A DNA stretch of 64,000 nucleotides from Lachnospiraceae bacterium (GTDB lineage Bacteria; Bacillota; Clostridia; Lachnospirales; Lachnospiraceae), in the NCBI GenBank assembly GCA_902363665.1, contig CABJAW010000008.1, positions 130,774-194,773 of the forward strand. The letters are read 5' to 3'. The stretch's first letter is position 1. Each line of letters starts with the position of its first letter. The notes beneath the pieces are model-generated. The model ran no database searches and had not been told where the DNA came from. It saw only the letters and a program-made list of their open reading frames with translations. Both the position numbers and the translations under genes were made by a program. This document shows, piece after piece, positions 44,697 to 52,642 of the stretch.

Positions 44697-46196
44697 TTAT
44701 TCTCCCTTCTTCTCCAGCCACATCCTCTGCCACATTTCTCTGGCTGCCCGAGCGCTTACGCTGTCATAATCTGCATACCGCTGCTCCTGAAACGGCATAC
44801 GGTTCAAAAGAAGCGCATCCTTCCTTCCGGCATTGCGAATGCGGCGTTCCAGGCGCTTTATATTCCGATGCCACGACTCAAAGCTCAGGGAGGTCATTTC
44901 TGTTCCGATCGGGATCAGCGGCGCCCCACAGCCTTCCAGCGTGAAGTCTCCGGTACCAAGAACTGCATCCGCCTGAGCAAAGCAGTTTTGCAGCTGCTCC
45001 CGATCCGGATTAAACAAAATCCGCACCTGCGGCGCATACAGCTTCGCTGCTTCCCGGATGCGTTCCACCAGCTGTTCTTCGATGTCCTTCGTAATGTTCA
45101 GGCTTCTTCTTTGTTCTTCTGTCAGAATCACACAGAGCGCACCGATTCCCACACCAAATTCCTTTGCAAACAGCTTCAGGGTAAATGGCGCATCGGAGAT
45201 TCCACGGCATACCAGTACGCAGTGCTTTGATCCGAGATAAGCAAGGCTCTCTTTTGCAAGCATCCTGGTCTCTTCCGTTTTTTTCTCTATCTTTTCTTCC
45301 ATTTCCGGCAAGATACAAAGCTTCTCCGCGATATCCCGGTAAAAGAGTGCAATTCCATCCAGTCCCGTATACCGTCCGTTTCCGTTTAGCTGCATATAAT
45401 CAGTTCCAAACCGCTCCTTCATCCTTCTTGCCCAGCGAATCCGCTTCACCAGATTCAGCTGAGCCGCAGGCGCATGCTCCAGCGCAGCGACTCCGGCGCT
45501 CGGAATCCAGGTGTTCACTGTAACTCCGCAAGTATTCAGAAAGGCTTCCATCTCCCGCAGCACAAGCCGTCCTTCGCTTCCCCAGCCCACCGTTTCGATA
45601 TTGACGCTGCGCGAAATGATCTCCTGCGGTTTCATCACCTGTTCTACGATCGCATACAGCGCCTCTGTGAAGCCACAGCCCTTCAGCTCGATCTCCAGAC
45701 GGGTATCCCCTGTAATCTTCTGCTTCGCGATCTCCTTCAACCGGTTTCTTGAGTAATTTTTATCTCTGTGTGAGAAAAGCTCTGACTGAATTGCCGTCAC
45801 TTTAATCCCCTCTCGGCGCAGCTTCGCGGCTGCTGACCGGATATCTTCGTTCAAAATATCGCTGACCGGACTCGGAATGATAAACACCATCTCCGGTTCA
45901 TACCGTTTCCAGGCCTCCCTGACTGTCTTCAGAAGCTTTTCTTCTCCGCCGAAAATAATTTCCTGCTCTGTCAGATTCGTACTAAGAAGCGGATAAAACG
46001 GCTGATGCCTTCTGCGTGCCGAATAACGGTAATGGTAGCCGCAGCCGACCGGTGCATGAAGCACTGCCACCACATTTCCTCCAATTTCTCCGATTGCACC
46101 GACACTTCCGGAAATTTTCCCGTTCACTCCGTATGCATGCAGAATTGAGGACGGATACAGCCGTGATGCAAGGTCGTCATAAAAAATTGAGTACAT
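44697..46196 (-). CDS. NifD-like nitrogenase component 1 subunit with one P-cluster cysteine
   Basis: A 499-residue component 1 protein. HAPVGCGYHYRYSARRR holds C52 at the second P-cluster position. The first cysteine is missing (HAYGVNGKISG) and the third is serine (IIPSPVSDILNED). FGGEEKLLKTV and GTGDFTLEGCGAPLIPIGTE are further family features. Three cysteines from the partner and one from this chain would suffice for a single [4Fe-4S] cluster at the interface. GGGAGG precedes the ATG. A hairpin at 46223 separates it from the transporter genes. Confidence 0.85.
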   Translation of the reverse strand: MYSIFYDDLASRLYPSSILHAYGVNGKISGSVGAIGEIGGNVVAVLHAPVGCGYHYRYSARRRHQPFYPLLSTNLTEQEIIFGGEEKLLKTVREAWKRYEPEMVFIIPSPVSDILNEDIRSAAAKLRREGIKVTAIQSELFSHRDKNYSRNRLKEIAKQKITGDTRLEIELKGCGFTEALYAIVEQVMKPQEIISRSVNIETVGWGSEGRLVLREMEAFLNTCGVTVNTWIPSAGVAALEHAPAAQLNLVKRIRWARRMKERFGTDYMQLNGNGRYTGLDGIALFYRDIAEKLCILPEMEEKIEKKTEETRMLAKESLAYLGSKHCVLVCRGISDAPFTLKLFAKEFGVGIGALCVILTEEQRRSLNITKDIEEQLVERIREAAKLYAPQVRILFNPDREQLQNCFAQADAVLGTGDFTLEGCGAPLIPIGTEMTSLSFESWHRNIKRLERRIRNAGRKDALLLNRMPFQEQRYADYDSVSARAAREMWQRMWLEKKGE

Positions 46197-46222
46197 ATTA
46201 TTCCTCCCAGCTGATACATAAA

Positions 46223-46259
46223 AGGCGTATCTGCACTTCTTTTTCTGCGCAGATACGCC
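46223..46259 (-). terminator. Intercistronic hairpin between transporter and nif-like genes
   Basis: GGCGTATCTGC pairs with GCAGATACGCC, and on the minus strand TTTTATG follows. It may be a leaky terminator or an RNA processing/stability site that lowers nif-like expression relative to the importer. Confidence 0.6.
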
Positions 46260-46279
46260 CAGCTCTTACATTCTGTTGT

Positions 46280-47380
46280 TCACTGCAGAAGCCCCATTTG
46301 CTCTGCTTCTTTTTTCAGTTCTTCACATCTTCGGTTTATTGTCCCGAACCGACTGACTGAGCAGATCACATGGCTGCAGCGCCGCATCACTGCAAGCGCC
46401 TCCTGTACCTTTTCTTCTGATATTTCCTCAAAGGCCTGCTCAGAAATGACATGTTCGGACAGTGCGCGTGCCACCTGATAATCCACATCATTTTCCGGCA
46501 GGACACCGACCGCAAAAGGGATCCCCTTGCGCTGCAGCTGACGGAAAACAGGGATACCGCTTCCACCGCCGGCAATCACAAAGACTTCCGGTTCACCCTT
46601 TGGTGCATCTAGCTCCAGACAGCCAAATGCCGCGTTGTAGCTTCCGGTCGTCACACCATAGAGATGATGGATATATTCGTCTGTGAAGATCTCCTCCGGC
46701 ACGCCCATGCGCTCGATCCGATCACCATGCACGCAGATCACAAGATCGGACACCTTCTGTGCAAGATCCAGTTCATGCAGTGACATAAGTACCGCGACAT
46801 GCTTTTCATGCACCATCTGCTTCAAAATAGCCAGCAGCTCCAGCTTGTGCCGGATATCAAGGAAAGAGGTCGGCTCATCGAGTACGATTACTTCCGGCTC
46901 TTGGCAGATGGCTCTTGCCAGCAGAATACGCTGTCTCTGTCCGTCGCTGATCGCTGAAAAATCGCGGTCGCGCAGCTCCCAGGCATGCACCAGCTGCATG
47001 GCACTCTTCACCTTTTCATGATCTTCGGCTCCAAGAATACCAAGTGTCCCCGTATACGGATATCTTCCCGTTGCAACAACATCCTCACAGGTCATCAGCT
47101 CCGGATGAATCCGCTCGGTCATAACGACTGCCATTTTCCGCGAAATCTCTTTATCAGTCATGCGCTCCATCGAGGTATTGTCGAGCCAGACTGCGCCGCC
47201 CACCAGCTTCAGCTGCCGGATCAGGCTTTTTAAGATCGTCGATTTTCCGGCGCCGTTCGGACCGATCAGCGTAAGGATCTGCCCTTTTTCAAGGGAAAGA
47301 CGAATATCACGGATCAGTGGTTTTCCGTCGTAGCCAACGGTCAGATTTTCTGTGTATACAAAACTTTTCTGCTTTTCCAT
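46280..47380 (-). CDS. ABC importer ATPase (BtuD/FecE type) with C-terminal extension
   Basis: A 366-residue protein. Residues 1-250 are a standard type II importer ATPase: Walker A GPNGAGKST (40-48), signature ISDGQRQR, Walker B VIVLDEPTS and switch histidine in LMSLHELDLA. About 110 further residues form a Rossmann-like domain (EVFVIAGGGSGIPVFRQL, then VICSVSRFGTINRRC) not present in ordinary BtuD or FecE. It powers uptake of a corrinoid, haem or siderophore-like ligand with the next two genes, whose stop is adjacent. Confidence 0.88.
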   Translation of the reverse strand: MEKQKSFVYTENLTVGYDGKPLIRDIRLSLEKGQILTLIGPNGAGKSTILKSLIRQLKLVGGAVWLDNTSMERMTDKEISRKMAVVMTERIHPELMTCEDVVATGRYPYTGTLGILGAEDHEKVKSAMQLVHAWELRDRDFSAISDGQRQRILLARAICQEPEVIVLDEPTSFLDIRHKLELLAILKQMVHEKHVAVLMSLHELDLAQKVSDLVICVHGDRIERMGVPEEIFTDEYIHHLYGVTTGSYNAAFGCLELDAPKGEPEVFVIAGGGSGIPVFRQLQRKGIPFAVGVLPENDVDYQVARALSEHVISEQAFEEISEEKVQEALAVMRRCSHVICSVSRFGTINRRCEELKKEAEQMGLLQ

Positions 47381-48397
47381 TTATCGTTTCCCTTTTCTGT
47401 TTATCATAACATAGATCACTACCGGCGCTCCGAAAATCGCTGTCACAGAGCTGATGCTAAGCTCTGTCGGTGCAAACACGGTACGGGCAATCAGATCGCA
47501 GAACAGACAGAATGCCGCACCGCCCAGAAAGCAGGCCGGGATGACCAGAATCGGCTTTGCCGTTTTTAACAGGCTTTTCATCAGCTGCGGCACCGCAATT
47601 CCGACAAATGAGATCGGCCCGGCAAACGCTGTCACACAGGCACTCAGAATACTCGAAAGCAGGATCAGCTCCACGCGGAACCGCTTGATATTCACGCCCA
47701 TGTTGCGCGCATAGCCCTCGCCCAATTGATACGCCCCCATCGGCTTGGAGAGCAGAAATGCCAGCAGCACAGAAACTGCCACAACGCCCGCCATCATCGC
47801 TACATTGCTCCAGTCTGTGCCGGAAAAGCTTCCCTGCGACCAGTTGTGCAGGTTTACGATGTTAGAATCCTCTGCAAACGTCACCACAAAATCCGTGACC
47901 GCCGAACAGATATAACCAATCATAACTCCGCTGATGACCAGCATGGACATATTTTTTACCTTACGCGAGACAAGCAGCACAAATCCCATTGAGATCAGGG
48001 AACCCGCAAATGCAGATACAATCATCAGACCGGAACCGGCTGTCATTCCTTTCCCAAGAAGGAAGATCATCGTCAGAGCTACGGTCAGTTTTGCACCGGA
48101 AGAAATACCAAGCACAAACGGACCCGCGATCGGGTTATTAAAGAATGTCTGCAGCAGAAAACCAGACACCGAAAGTGCACCGCCCAGAATCAGTGCCGCA
48201 AGAATACGCGGCAGGCGGATCGACCACACAATATTTCTGGCCGTCTCGTCGCCGCCTTTTTGAAACAGGATCTGAAACACCTCGCGCACTGTCATCGATA
48301 CACTTCCGGAATTGATATTCCAGAAAATGAGCACAAGAAGAAATGCCGTAAGCATCAGAAATGATGCGATGTAACGTATTTTTGCTTTGTTTTTCAT
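47381..48397 (-). CDS. ABC importer permease (FecCD/BtuC type)
   Basis: A 338-residue membrane protein with about ten helices of the FecCD family. Typical segments are WSIRLPRILAALILGGALSVSG, FNNPIAGPFVLGISSGAKL, NLHNWSQGSFSGTDW and GPISFVGIAVPQLMKSL. It forms the channel for the substrate delivered by the preceding binding protein. The ATG at 48397 has TAGGAA upstream and starts at the first helix; an upstream open stretch runs through a palindromic repeat and is excluded. Confidence 0.92.
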   Translation of the reverse strand: MKNKAKIRYIASFLMLTAFLLVLIFWNINSGSVSMTVREVFQILFQKGGDETARNIVWSIRLPRILAALILGGALSVSGFLLQTFFNNPIAGPFVLGISSGAKLTVALTMIFLLGKGMTAGSGLMIVSAFAGSLISMGFVLLVSRKVKNMSMLVISGVMIGYICSAVTDFVVTFAEDSNIVNLHNWSQGSFSGTDWSNVAMMAGVVAVSVLLAFLLSKPMGAYQLGEGYARNMGVNIKRFRVELILLSSILSACVTAFAGPISFVGIAVPQLMKSLLKTAKPILVIPACFLGGAAFCLFCDLIARTVFAPTELSISSVTAIFGAPVVIYVMINRKGKR

Positions 48398-48450
48398 ATT
48401 TTTCCTACCGTTCCAATCCACAATTGGTATTTTCGCAGTTCGATCCAAAC

Positions 48451-48520
48451 GCAGAATAAGCATCCATCTTACCCACCACTTAGTGCTCCGCGCACTTGAA
48501 GCGGCGGAATGCTTATCTGC
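48451..48520. repeat. Palindromic insertion between binding-protein and permease genes
   Basis: GCAGAATAAGCAT pairs with ATGCTTATCTGC, enclosing CCACCACTTAGTGCTCCGC. The inner part resembles the CCCACTGCTTATTGCTCCGC module of the 208-bp repeat at 58645, suggesting a related palindrome. It lies within the operon and may affect mRNA stability. Confidence 0.6.
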
Positions 48521-48526
48521 GTCCAT

Positions 48527-49714
48527 TTACTCAAGCCGGTACAGATACGTCAGTCCCTGCGGATCCTCCTCTGTCAGCATCTGATGCATATCCATGATCA
48601 CATCGCCCAGACACGTTGTCTCCTGAAACATGCTCTTTGTCAGGCACCAGACATTTCCTTCCTTTACCGCCTTGAAATCCTTTAAAAGTGCACTTTTTTT
48701 CAAAAGCTCGTCAAGTGACTTTAGCTCTCCGTCGATCGTGCTGTTATAAATGATGTAATCCGCATCTTTGGCTCCGGCATAGAAGTCTTCCATGCCCATG
48801 TTCATCGTGGACTGGCCTTCCTCGTCCGCTCCAAGATCTTTAAAAATGTACTGACCGCCGGCCAGATCGATCATTTTGGACACATAGTCTCCTGCCTTGC
48901 GCACATTCGCCGCACCCATGGAATTGATATAGAAGAAAGCCACGGTTTTTCCGGTATTCTCCGTATTTTCCAGAGATTTCAGCTGTGATGCCTGTTCCTC
49001 AAAAAGTGCCTCTGCCTCATCCTCTTTTCCGAGCAGCGCACCGTAAAGCTTCACCCATTCGGTGCGGCCAAGCGGATGGCTTTCATAGCTGGAATGCTCC
49101 ACCAGCACTGGAATTCCAAGCTCCTCCAGCTTTTCCTTCACCTCCGGCTTATGATAGATCATCGTGGACTCAATCGCAAGATCGCAGCCTGCAGCCAGAA
49201 TCTGCTCATAATCCGGTGCGCTGTACTTTCCTGCAAACGCAATACTTCCGTCTTCAAGCGCCGTCTTCGCCTTATCGATATACCAGCCATCTGCATTCGT
49301 TCCGGACAAACTGATATGATCCAGCGCATCCAGTCCGCAGAAAAAGTCCATCGCAGAGGTTGCCACCAGATAAATGCTCTTCGGCGTGTGCGAAAGCACT
49401 GTGATGTCGTCCGGCAGATCCTCCGGCGCCTCTTCCCCATCCGGTACCAGCAGGAACTCCCCATCACCCTCGATTGTAAAAAGCTTATAGCCGCCTTCGT
49501 AGTAATTCACGGAAAACTGATCCGCATAGGAAAGCTCCAGCGCATGATCCCAGGTAAGCCCCGGAAGCGCCGGTGCTTCGGAAGCCGATGTCTGAGCATG
49601 CTCATTATTTTCTGTCTCCTGCGCCCGTGCTGCCTGCGGCACCGCCGCAGGGACAGCGCATACCATTGTCGTGCTCAGCACTGCACACAGGAACCTCACT
49701 GTATGTCGTTTCAT
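48527..49714 (-). CDS. ABC importer substrate-binding protein (BtuF/FecB type)
   Basis: A 395-residue exported protein: signal peptide (about 1-32, hydrophobic core FLCAVLSTTMVCAVPAAVP), a low-complexity stretch, then two alpha/beta lobes of the type III binding-protein fold. ILAAGCDLAIESTMIY, LEELGIPVLVEHSSYESHPLGRTEW and AVKEGNVWCLTKSMFQE are recognisable. Without an obvious lipobox it may attach by the uncleaved signal or stay soluble at the surface. ATG 49714 follows AAAAGG. Ligand unknown; B12 control suggests a corrinoid or related tetrapyrrole. Confidence 0.87.
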   Translation of the reverse strand: MKRHTVRFLCAVLSTTMVCAVPAAVPQAARAQETENNEHAQTSASEAPALPGLTWDHALELSYADQFSVNYYEGGYKLFTIEGDGEFLLVPDGEEAPEDLPDDITVLSHTPKSIYLVATSAMDFFCGLDALDHISLSGTNADGWYIDKAKTALEDGSIAFAGKYSAPDYEQILAAGCDLAIESTMIYHKPEVKEKLEELGIPVLVEHSSYESHPLGRTEWVKLYGALLGKEDEAEALFEEQASQLKSLENTENTGKTVAFFYINSMGAANVRKAGDYVSKMIDLAGGQYIFKDLGADEEGQSTMNMGMEDFYAGAKDADYIIYNSTIDGELKSLDELLKKSALLKDFKAVKEGNVWCLTKSMFQETTCLGDVIMDMHQMLTEEDPQGLTYLYRLE

Positions 49715-49735
49715 TTTTTTCGCCTTTTCTGTCAA

Positions 49736-50632
49736 CTACTTGTTCAAGTTAAAGGTCAGTGTATACTCGATCTCGTGCGGCTCGCTCATTGCAACTGTAT
49801 CCGCAACAACCTCCATCGGATAATCAAAACCATCTACCGGAATTTCAAACGTAGAATTTCCTTCTGTATTGACCGGCTCGTATTTTTCACCGCCAACAAG
49901 CATATAGTCATAATTCGGGCTGCTCCATACGATCGTTGCTGTCACTTCGCCGTCCTTTACCACCAGGTTCGCCGGTGAATCCACAGTCGCTCTTCCGCTT
50001 CCGCCTTCAAGTGTCACATCAGCCGTATATTCGCCGTCCTCCAGACCAAGCTCCTCTGCCGTTACCTTTTCACCCTCACCTGCCTGCGCACCCTCATCTT
50101 TTACCGGATTTTTGACGCTGACCTTGTGGTCATACCATTTGCCCTTTTTGCCGATGGCTGCCACGGTAAACTCTTCACCGATCGCCGGTACCGGGATATC
50201 AAAGCCATAAACCTCCTCCGACATTCCATCTTTATACGTTACGGTATCTGTGGTCGGCTCAAGAAGCTCTGCTCCGTCCTTTTTTGCATCCTCGGAGGTT
50301 CCGGCGAAAAGGTTCAGGAAGCCTTTTCCGCTGAGGCTTACATGAATCGTCATCTTGCCATCTTTTACCGTCAGCACACCCTTGCCGTCGTTTGCCTCAT
50401 TGACATGGAACATTGAGCTGTCTGTATCAAACTCAGCGGTATAAACACCATCCTCAAGAACCTCTCCTGTTGTGGCCTCCGTGCTGTCCTCCGATGCCTC
50501 CACGGCAGCCTCGGTGCCTGCCTCAGAAGTAACCTCCGTCGTGCTTTCTTCCGCAAATACTGCCGGGCAGCCACTCATTAAAAGAGATGCCGATGTAACC
50601 AGTGATAAAAAAAATGCTGTAGAGCGTTTCAT
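49736..50632 (-). CDS. Surface lipoprotein with two NEAT-like beta repeats
   Basis: A 298-residue protein with a lipoprotein-type signal (LVTSASLLMSGC, lipidated Cys near residue 21), an acidic Ser/Thr/Glu-rich spacer and two repeated beta-rich modules. The first (about 60-175) runs LEDGVYTAEFDTDSSMF, then AIGKKGKWYDHKVSVK; the second (about 195-298) runs LEDGEYTADVTLEGGSG, then EPHEIEYTLTFN. The layout resembles haem-binding NEAT domains, but the match is by pattern only. It could capture the ligand and hand it to the binding protein 21 nt downstream. GGAGGAA precedes the ATG. Confidence 0.68.
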   Translation of the reverse strand: MKRSTAFFLSLVTSASLLMSGCPAVFAEESTTEVTSEAGTEAAVEASEDSTEATTGEVLEDGVYTAEFDTDSSMFHVNEANDGKGVLTVKDGKMTIHVSLSGKGFLNLFAGTSEDAKKDGAELLEPTTDTVTYKDGMSEEVYGFDIPVPAIGEEFTVAAIGKKGKWYDHKVSVKNPVKDEGAQAGEGEKVTAEELGLEDGEYTADVTLEGGSGRATVDSPANLVVKDGEVTATIVWSSPNYDYMLVGGEKYEPVNTEGNSTFEIPVDGFDYPMEVVADTVAMSEPHEIEYTLTFNLNK

Positions 50633-50787
50633 AATAATTCCTCCTGTATTTTGTTTTCTGTATTTTGTTTTCCGCATTTTTCCAAAATTCTCTGCAGATA
50701 TTTTGCTGCTACCAAAAGCAGCCCGGATGTCTTTCAACATTCCGGGCGGCCTTTTTATGAAAGCTTCAGGACAAAAGCTGACTTATC

Positions 50788-52005
50788 TTATTTTGCGATG
50801 GAGTCGATTGCGTCCTTTGTATGTGCAACATACAGCTGCTCAACTGCTTCGATTCTTCCAAGTCCTTCAATCTGAACATCTACGCTGTCAAATGCGCCTG
50901 ATCCTACAAACTGAGTTTTCCAGGAATCCTCGTCATCGCCTGCCATATCGTTGTTTGCATGATCACCTGCTACTACCATCAGCGGACGAAGAATTACTTT
51001 CTTGAATCCTGCATCCTTAACCTTCTCGATTACTGCCTCGCATGCAGTATCTTCCGGCTCACCTTCAACGGTTCCGATGAATGCGTTTGTGAATCCGAGA
51101 TTCTCCATCTGTGTCTGCATCTGATCGTAGGTTACATTTGCGGTATGAGAGGTACCATGACCCATGAATACGAATGCTACGCCATCTGCAGCAGCTGCTG
51201 CCATGTCATCGTATCCTGCCTCTTTTACAGCTGCATCTGTAATTGCCTGTGCAACGGCCTTCTTGTCATCGTTGATTACGGTAGCGTCGTCGCCAACCTC
51301 GCCAAGCATCGGCTCAGCGATCGCTACGGACTCAAATTTATCCTTGTAGCTGTCAATTGCCTCTACCATCTCATCGTACTCAGCTCCATGCATCAGATGG
51401 GTCGGCTGTACAACAAGGTTCTTTACGCCATTATCAACTGCACGCTGAAGTGCCTGATCCATATTGTCGATCTTCTCATCGTCTCTTGCCTGTACATGGT
51501 TGATGATGATCTGTGCAGTAAATGCTCTTCTTACTGCCCAGTCCGGATAAGCTGTCTGCAGTGCATCCTCGATGCCCTTGATATCCTCGGCACGGCTGTC
51601 ATTGAAGGAAGTACCAAAGCTTACAACCAGGATCTCATTGTCACCAATCTCATCTGCATTCCGCGGATCATCCTTGGAAGCATCACCTGTATCGCGTCCG
51701 AAGTACTCCGGGCTTGCCTCTTCGCCCTCTACCAGCTCCTTCTGTGCATCGGTCAGTGCATCCCATGCTTCCTTTGCAGCGGTGCAGTCTGCATCCGTTG
51801 TATCGGTTCTTTCCTGTACGTAAATTTTATCGATCAAAGCTGCAACATTGTCAGCAGCTGCCTGATCTGCATCTTCTGTGCCGGCCTCAGATGCTGCCTC
51901 TGTAACAGCCTCTGTCTCCTCTGCATAGATGCCAACCGGGCTTACCATCGTAAGTGTGGATGCTGCCATCATCATTACAAGTGCTTTTACTACTCTGTTT
52001 TTCAT
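50788..52005 (-). CDS. cbiK: Exported CbiK-type sirohydrochlorin cobaltochelatase
   Basis: A 405-residue protein: signal peptide (1-28, cleavage near IYA-EE), a ~95-residue acidic extension, then a CbiK domain (~125-405). Catalytic/metal motifs are intact: VVQPTHLMHGAEY (H203, H206), VFMGHGTSH (H283, H287) and VVAGDHANNDMAGDDEDSW (H349). CbiK inserts Co2+ (or Fe/Ni) into sirohydrochlorin in the cytoplasm; an exported form recalls the periplasmic haem-binding CbiK of Desulfovibrio. It is the first gene after the B12 riboswitch, with AAGGAGG before the ATG. Confidence 0.9.
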   Translation of the reverse strand: MKNRVVKALVMMMAASTLTMVSPVGIYAEETEAVTEAASEAGTEDADQAAADNVAALIDKIYVQERTDTTDADCTAAKEAWDALTDAQKELVEGEEASPEYFGRDTGDASKDDPRNADEIGDNEILVVSFGTSFNDSRAEDIKGIEDALQTAYPDWAVRRAFTAQIIINHVQARDDEKIDNMDQALQRAVDNGVKNLVVQPTHLMHGAEYDEMVEAIDSYKDKFESVAIAEPMLGEVGDDATVINDDKKAVAQAITDAAVKEAGYDDMAAAAADGVAFVFMGHGTSHTANVTYDQMQTQMENLGFTNAFIGTVEGEPEDTACEAVIEKVKDAGFKKVILRPLMVVAGDHANNDMAGDDEDSWKTQFVGSGAFDSVDVQIEGLGRIEAVEQLYVAHTKDAIDSIAK

Positions 52006-52242
52006 GTCTTTTTCCTCCTTAATCTTCGCTGCACATTTCGAATTTTCTATTATCCGATGCAGCGCCTGACAGACAAATTATGCATTTGTTCTCCGATTAA
52101 TCAAACGCCCCACTGTAAAAAACGGGGAATCTGACCCTCGCGGCAGTCGCCAACACTTGATTCATGCGACGCATTGCTCGCGGGAATAAACGCTAAGGCC
52201 GATACTAAGACATGAAGACCACCCGGTAAAATGGCAAAAAAA

Positions 52243-52268
52243 GAACCTTCTACTCATGGTAAAAGGAT
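52243..52268 (-). terminator. Hairpin with U7 tract after the B12 riboswitch
   Basis: On the minus strand GATCCTT and AAGGTTC pair with one mismatch and TTTTTTT follows, about 60 nt past the B12 box. It is the likely terminator controlled by the riboswitch. The remaining leader to 52005 holds small stems and no gene. Confidence 0.6.
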
Positions 52269-52317
52269 CGCGCGAAAATGAAAAATGGTACAATCAATTA
52301 CTCGTGATCCGGAACAT

Positions 52318-52505
52318 GCCCAGTACCGACAACAGGCAGGTTTCCTGGCTTGCAGATCAACGCATCAGCCGCCTTCCCGGTTTCCCAGTGACATAATGGC
52401 CTTGCTCCCTGCTTACAGTGACGAGATCGCGCAGGACTTTCACCTGCTTCTCTTTTACCCGTTTCTCTGCTTCGGTCTTTTGCAGAGAAAACGGCACCTG
52501 AAGTT
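52318..52505 (-). promoter_or_regulatory. Cobalamin riboswitch of the cbiK-nif-like operon
   Basis: The minus strand has the family's conserved blocks in order: GCAGGTGAAAGTCCTGC, GTCACTGTAA, GTCACTGGGAAACCGGGAAGG and the B12 box AAGCCAGGAAACCTGCC (about 52336-52352). Adenosyl- or other cobalamin binding should shut off the operon downstream. Confidence 0.93.
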
Positions 52506-52583
52506 TCCTTATTCAGTTTTATTTCGGAACGCCTGCATTCCGGCGCTTCTGGCAGTATAATAGCACACTCTGACGGAAAGTAC

Positions 52584-52613
52584 AAGAGGGGAGAAAAAAT
52601 TCTCCCCTCTTTT
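52584..52613. terminator. Hairpin between MFS gene and riboswitch
   Basis: AAGAGGGGAGAA pairs with TTCTCCCCTCTT with a short AT loop. It lies 30 nt past the MFS stop and insulates the two transcription units. Confidence 0.75.
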
Positions 52614-52642
52614 GCATGAATTACACAAATCATGATACTGTT

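Noticed and set aside
41842..46196. Assignment of the nif-like genes to BchLNB or CfbCD
   Set aside because: Those tetrapyrrole reductases do not use NifB, and no chlorophyll or F430 genes are present. The resemblance in cluster ligands is kept only as a hypothesis.
41842..46196. Assignment as a nitrogen-fixing nitrogenase
   Set aside because: The component 1 subunits lack a full set of P-cluster cysteines, and nifE, nifN and nifV are absent here.
50959..52134. 391-codon frame opposite cbiK
   Set aside because: Antisense to the conserved CbiK histidine motifs; the translation is cysteine-rich and unlike any family.
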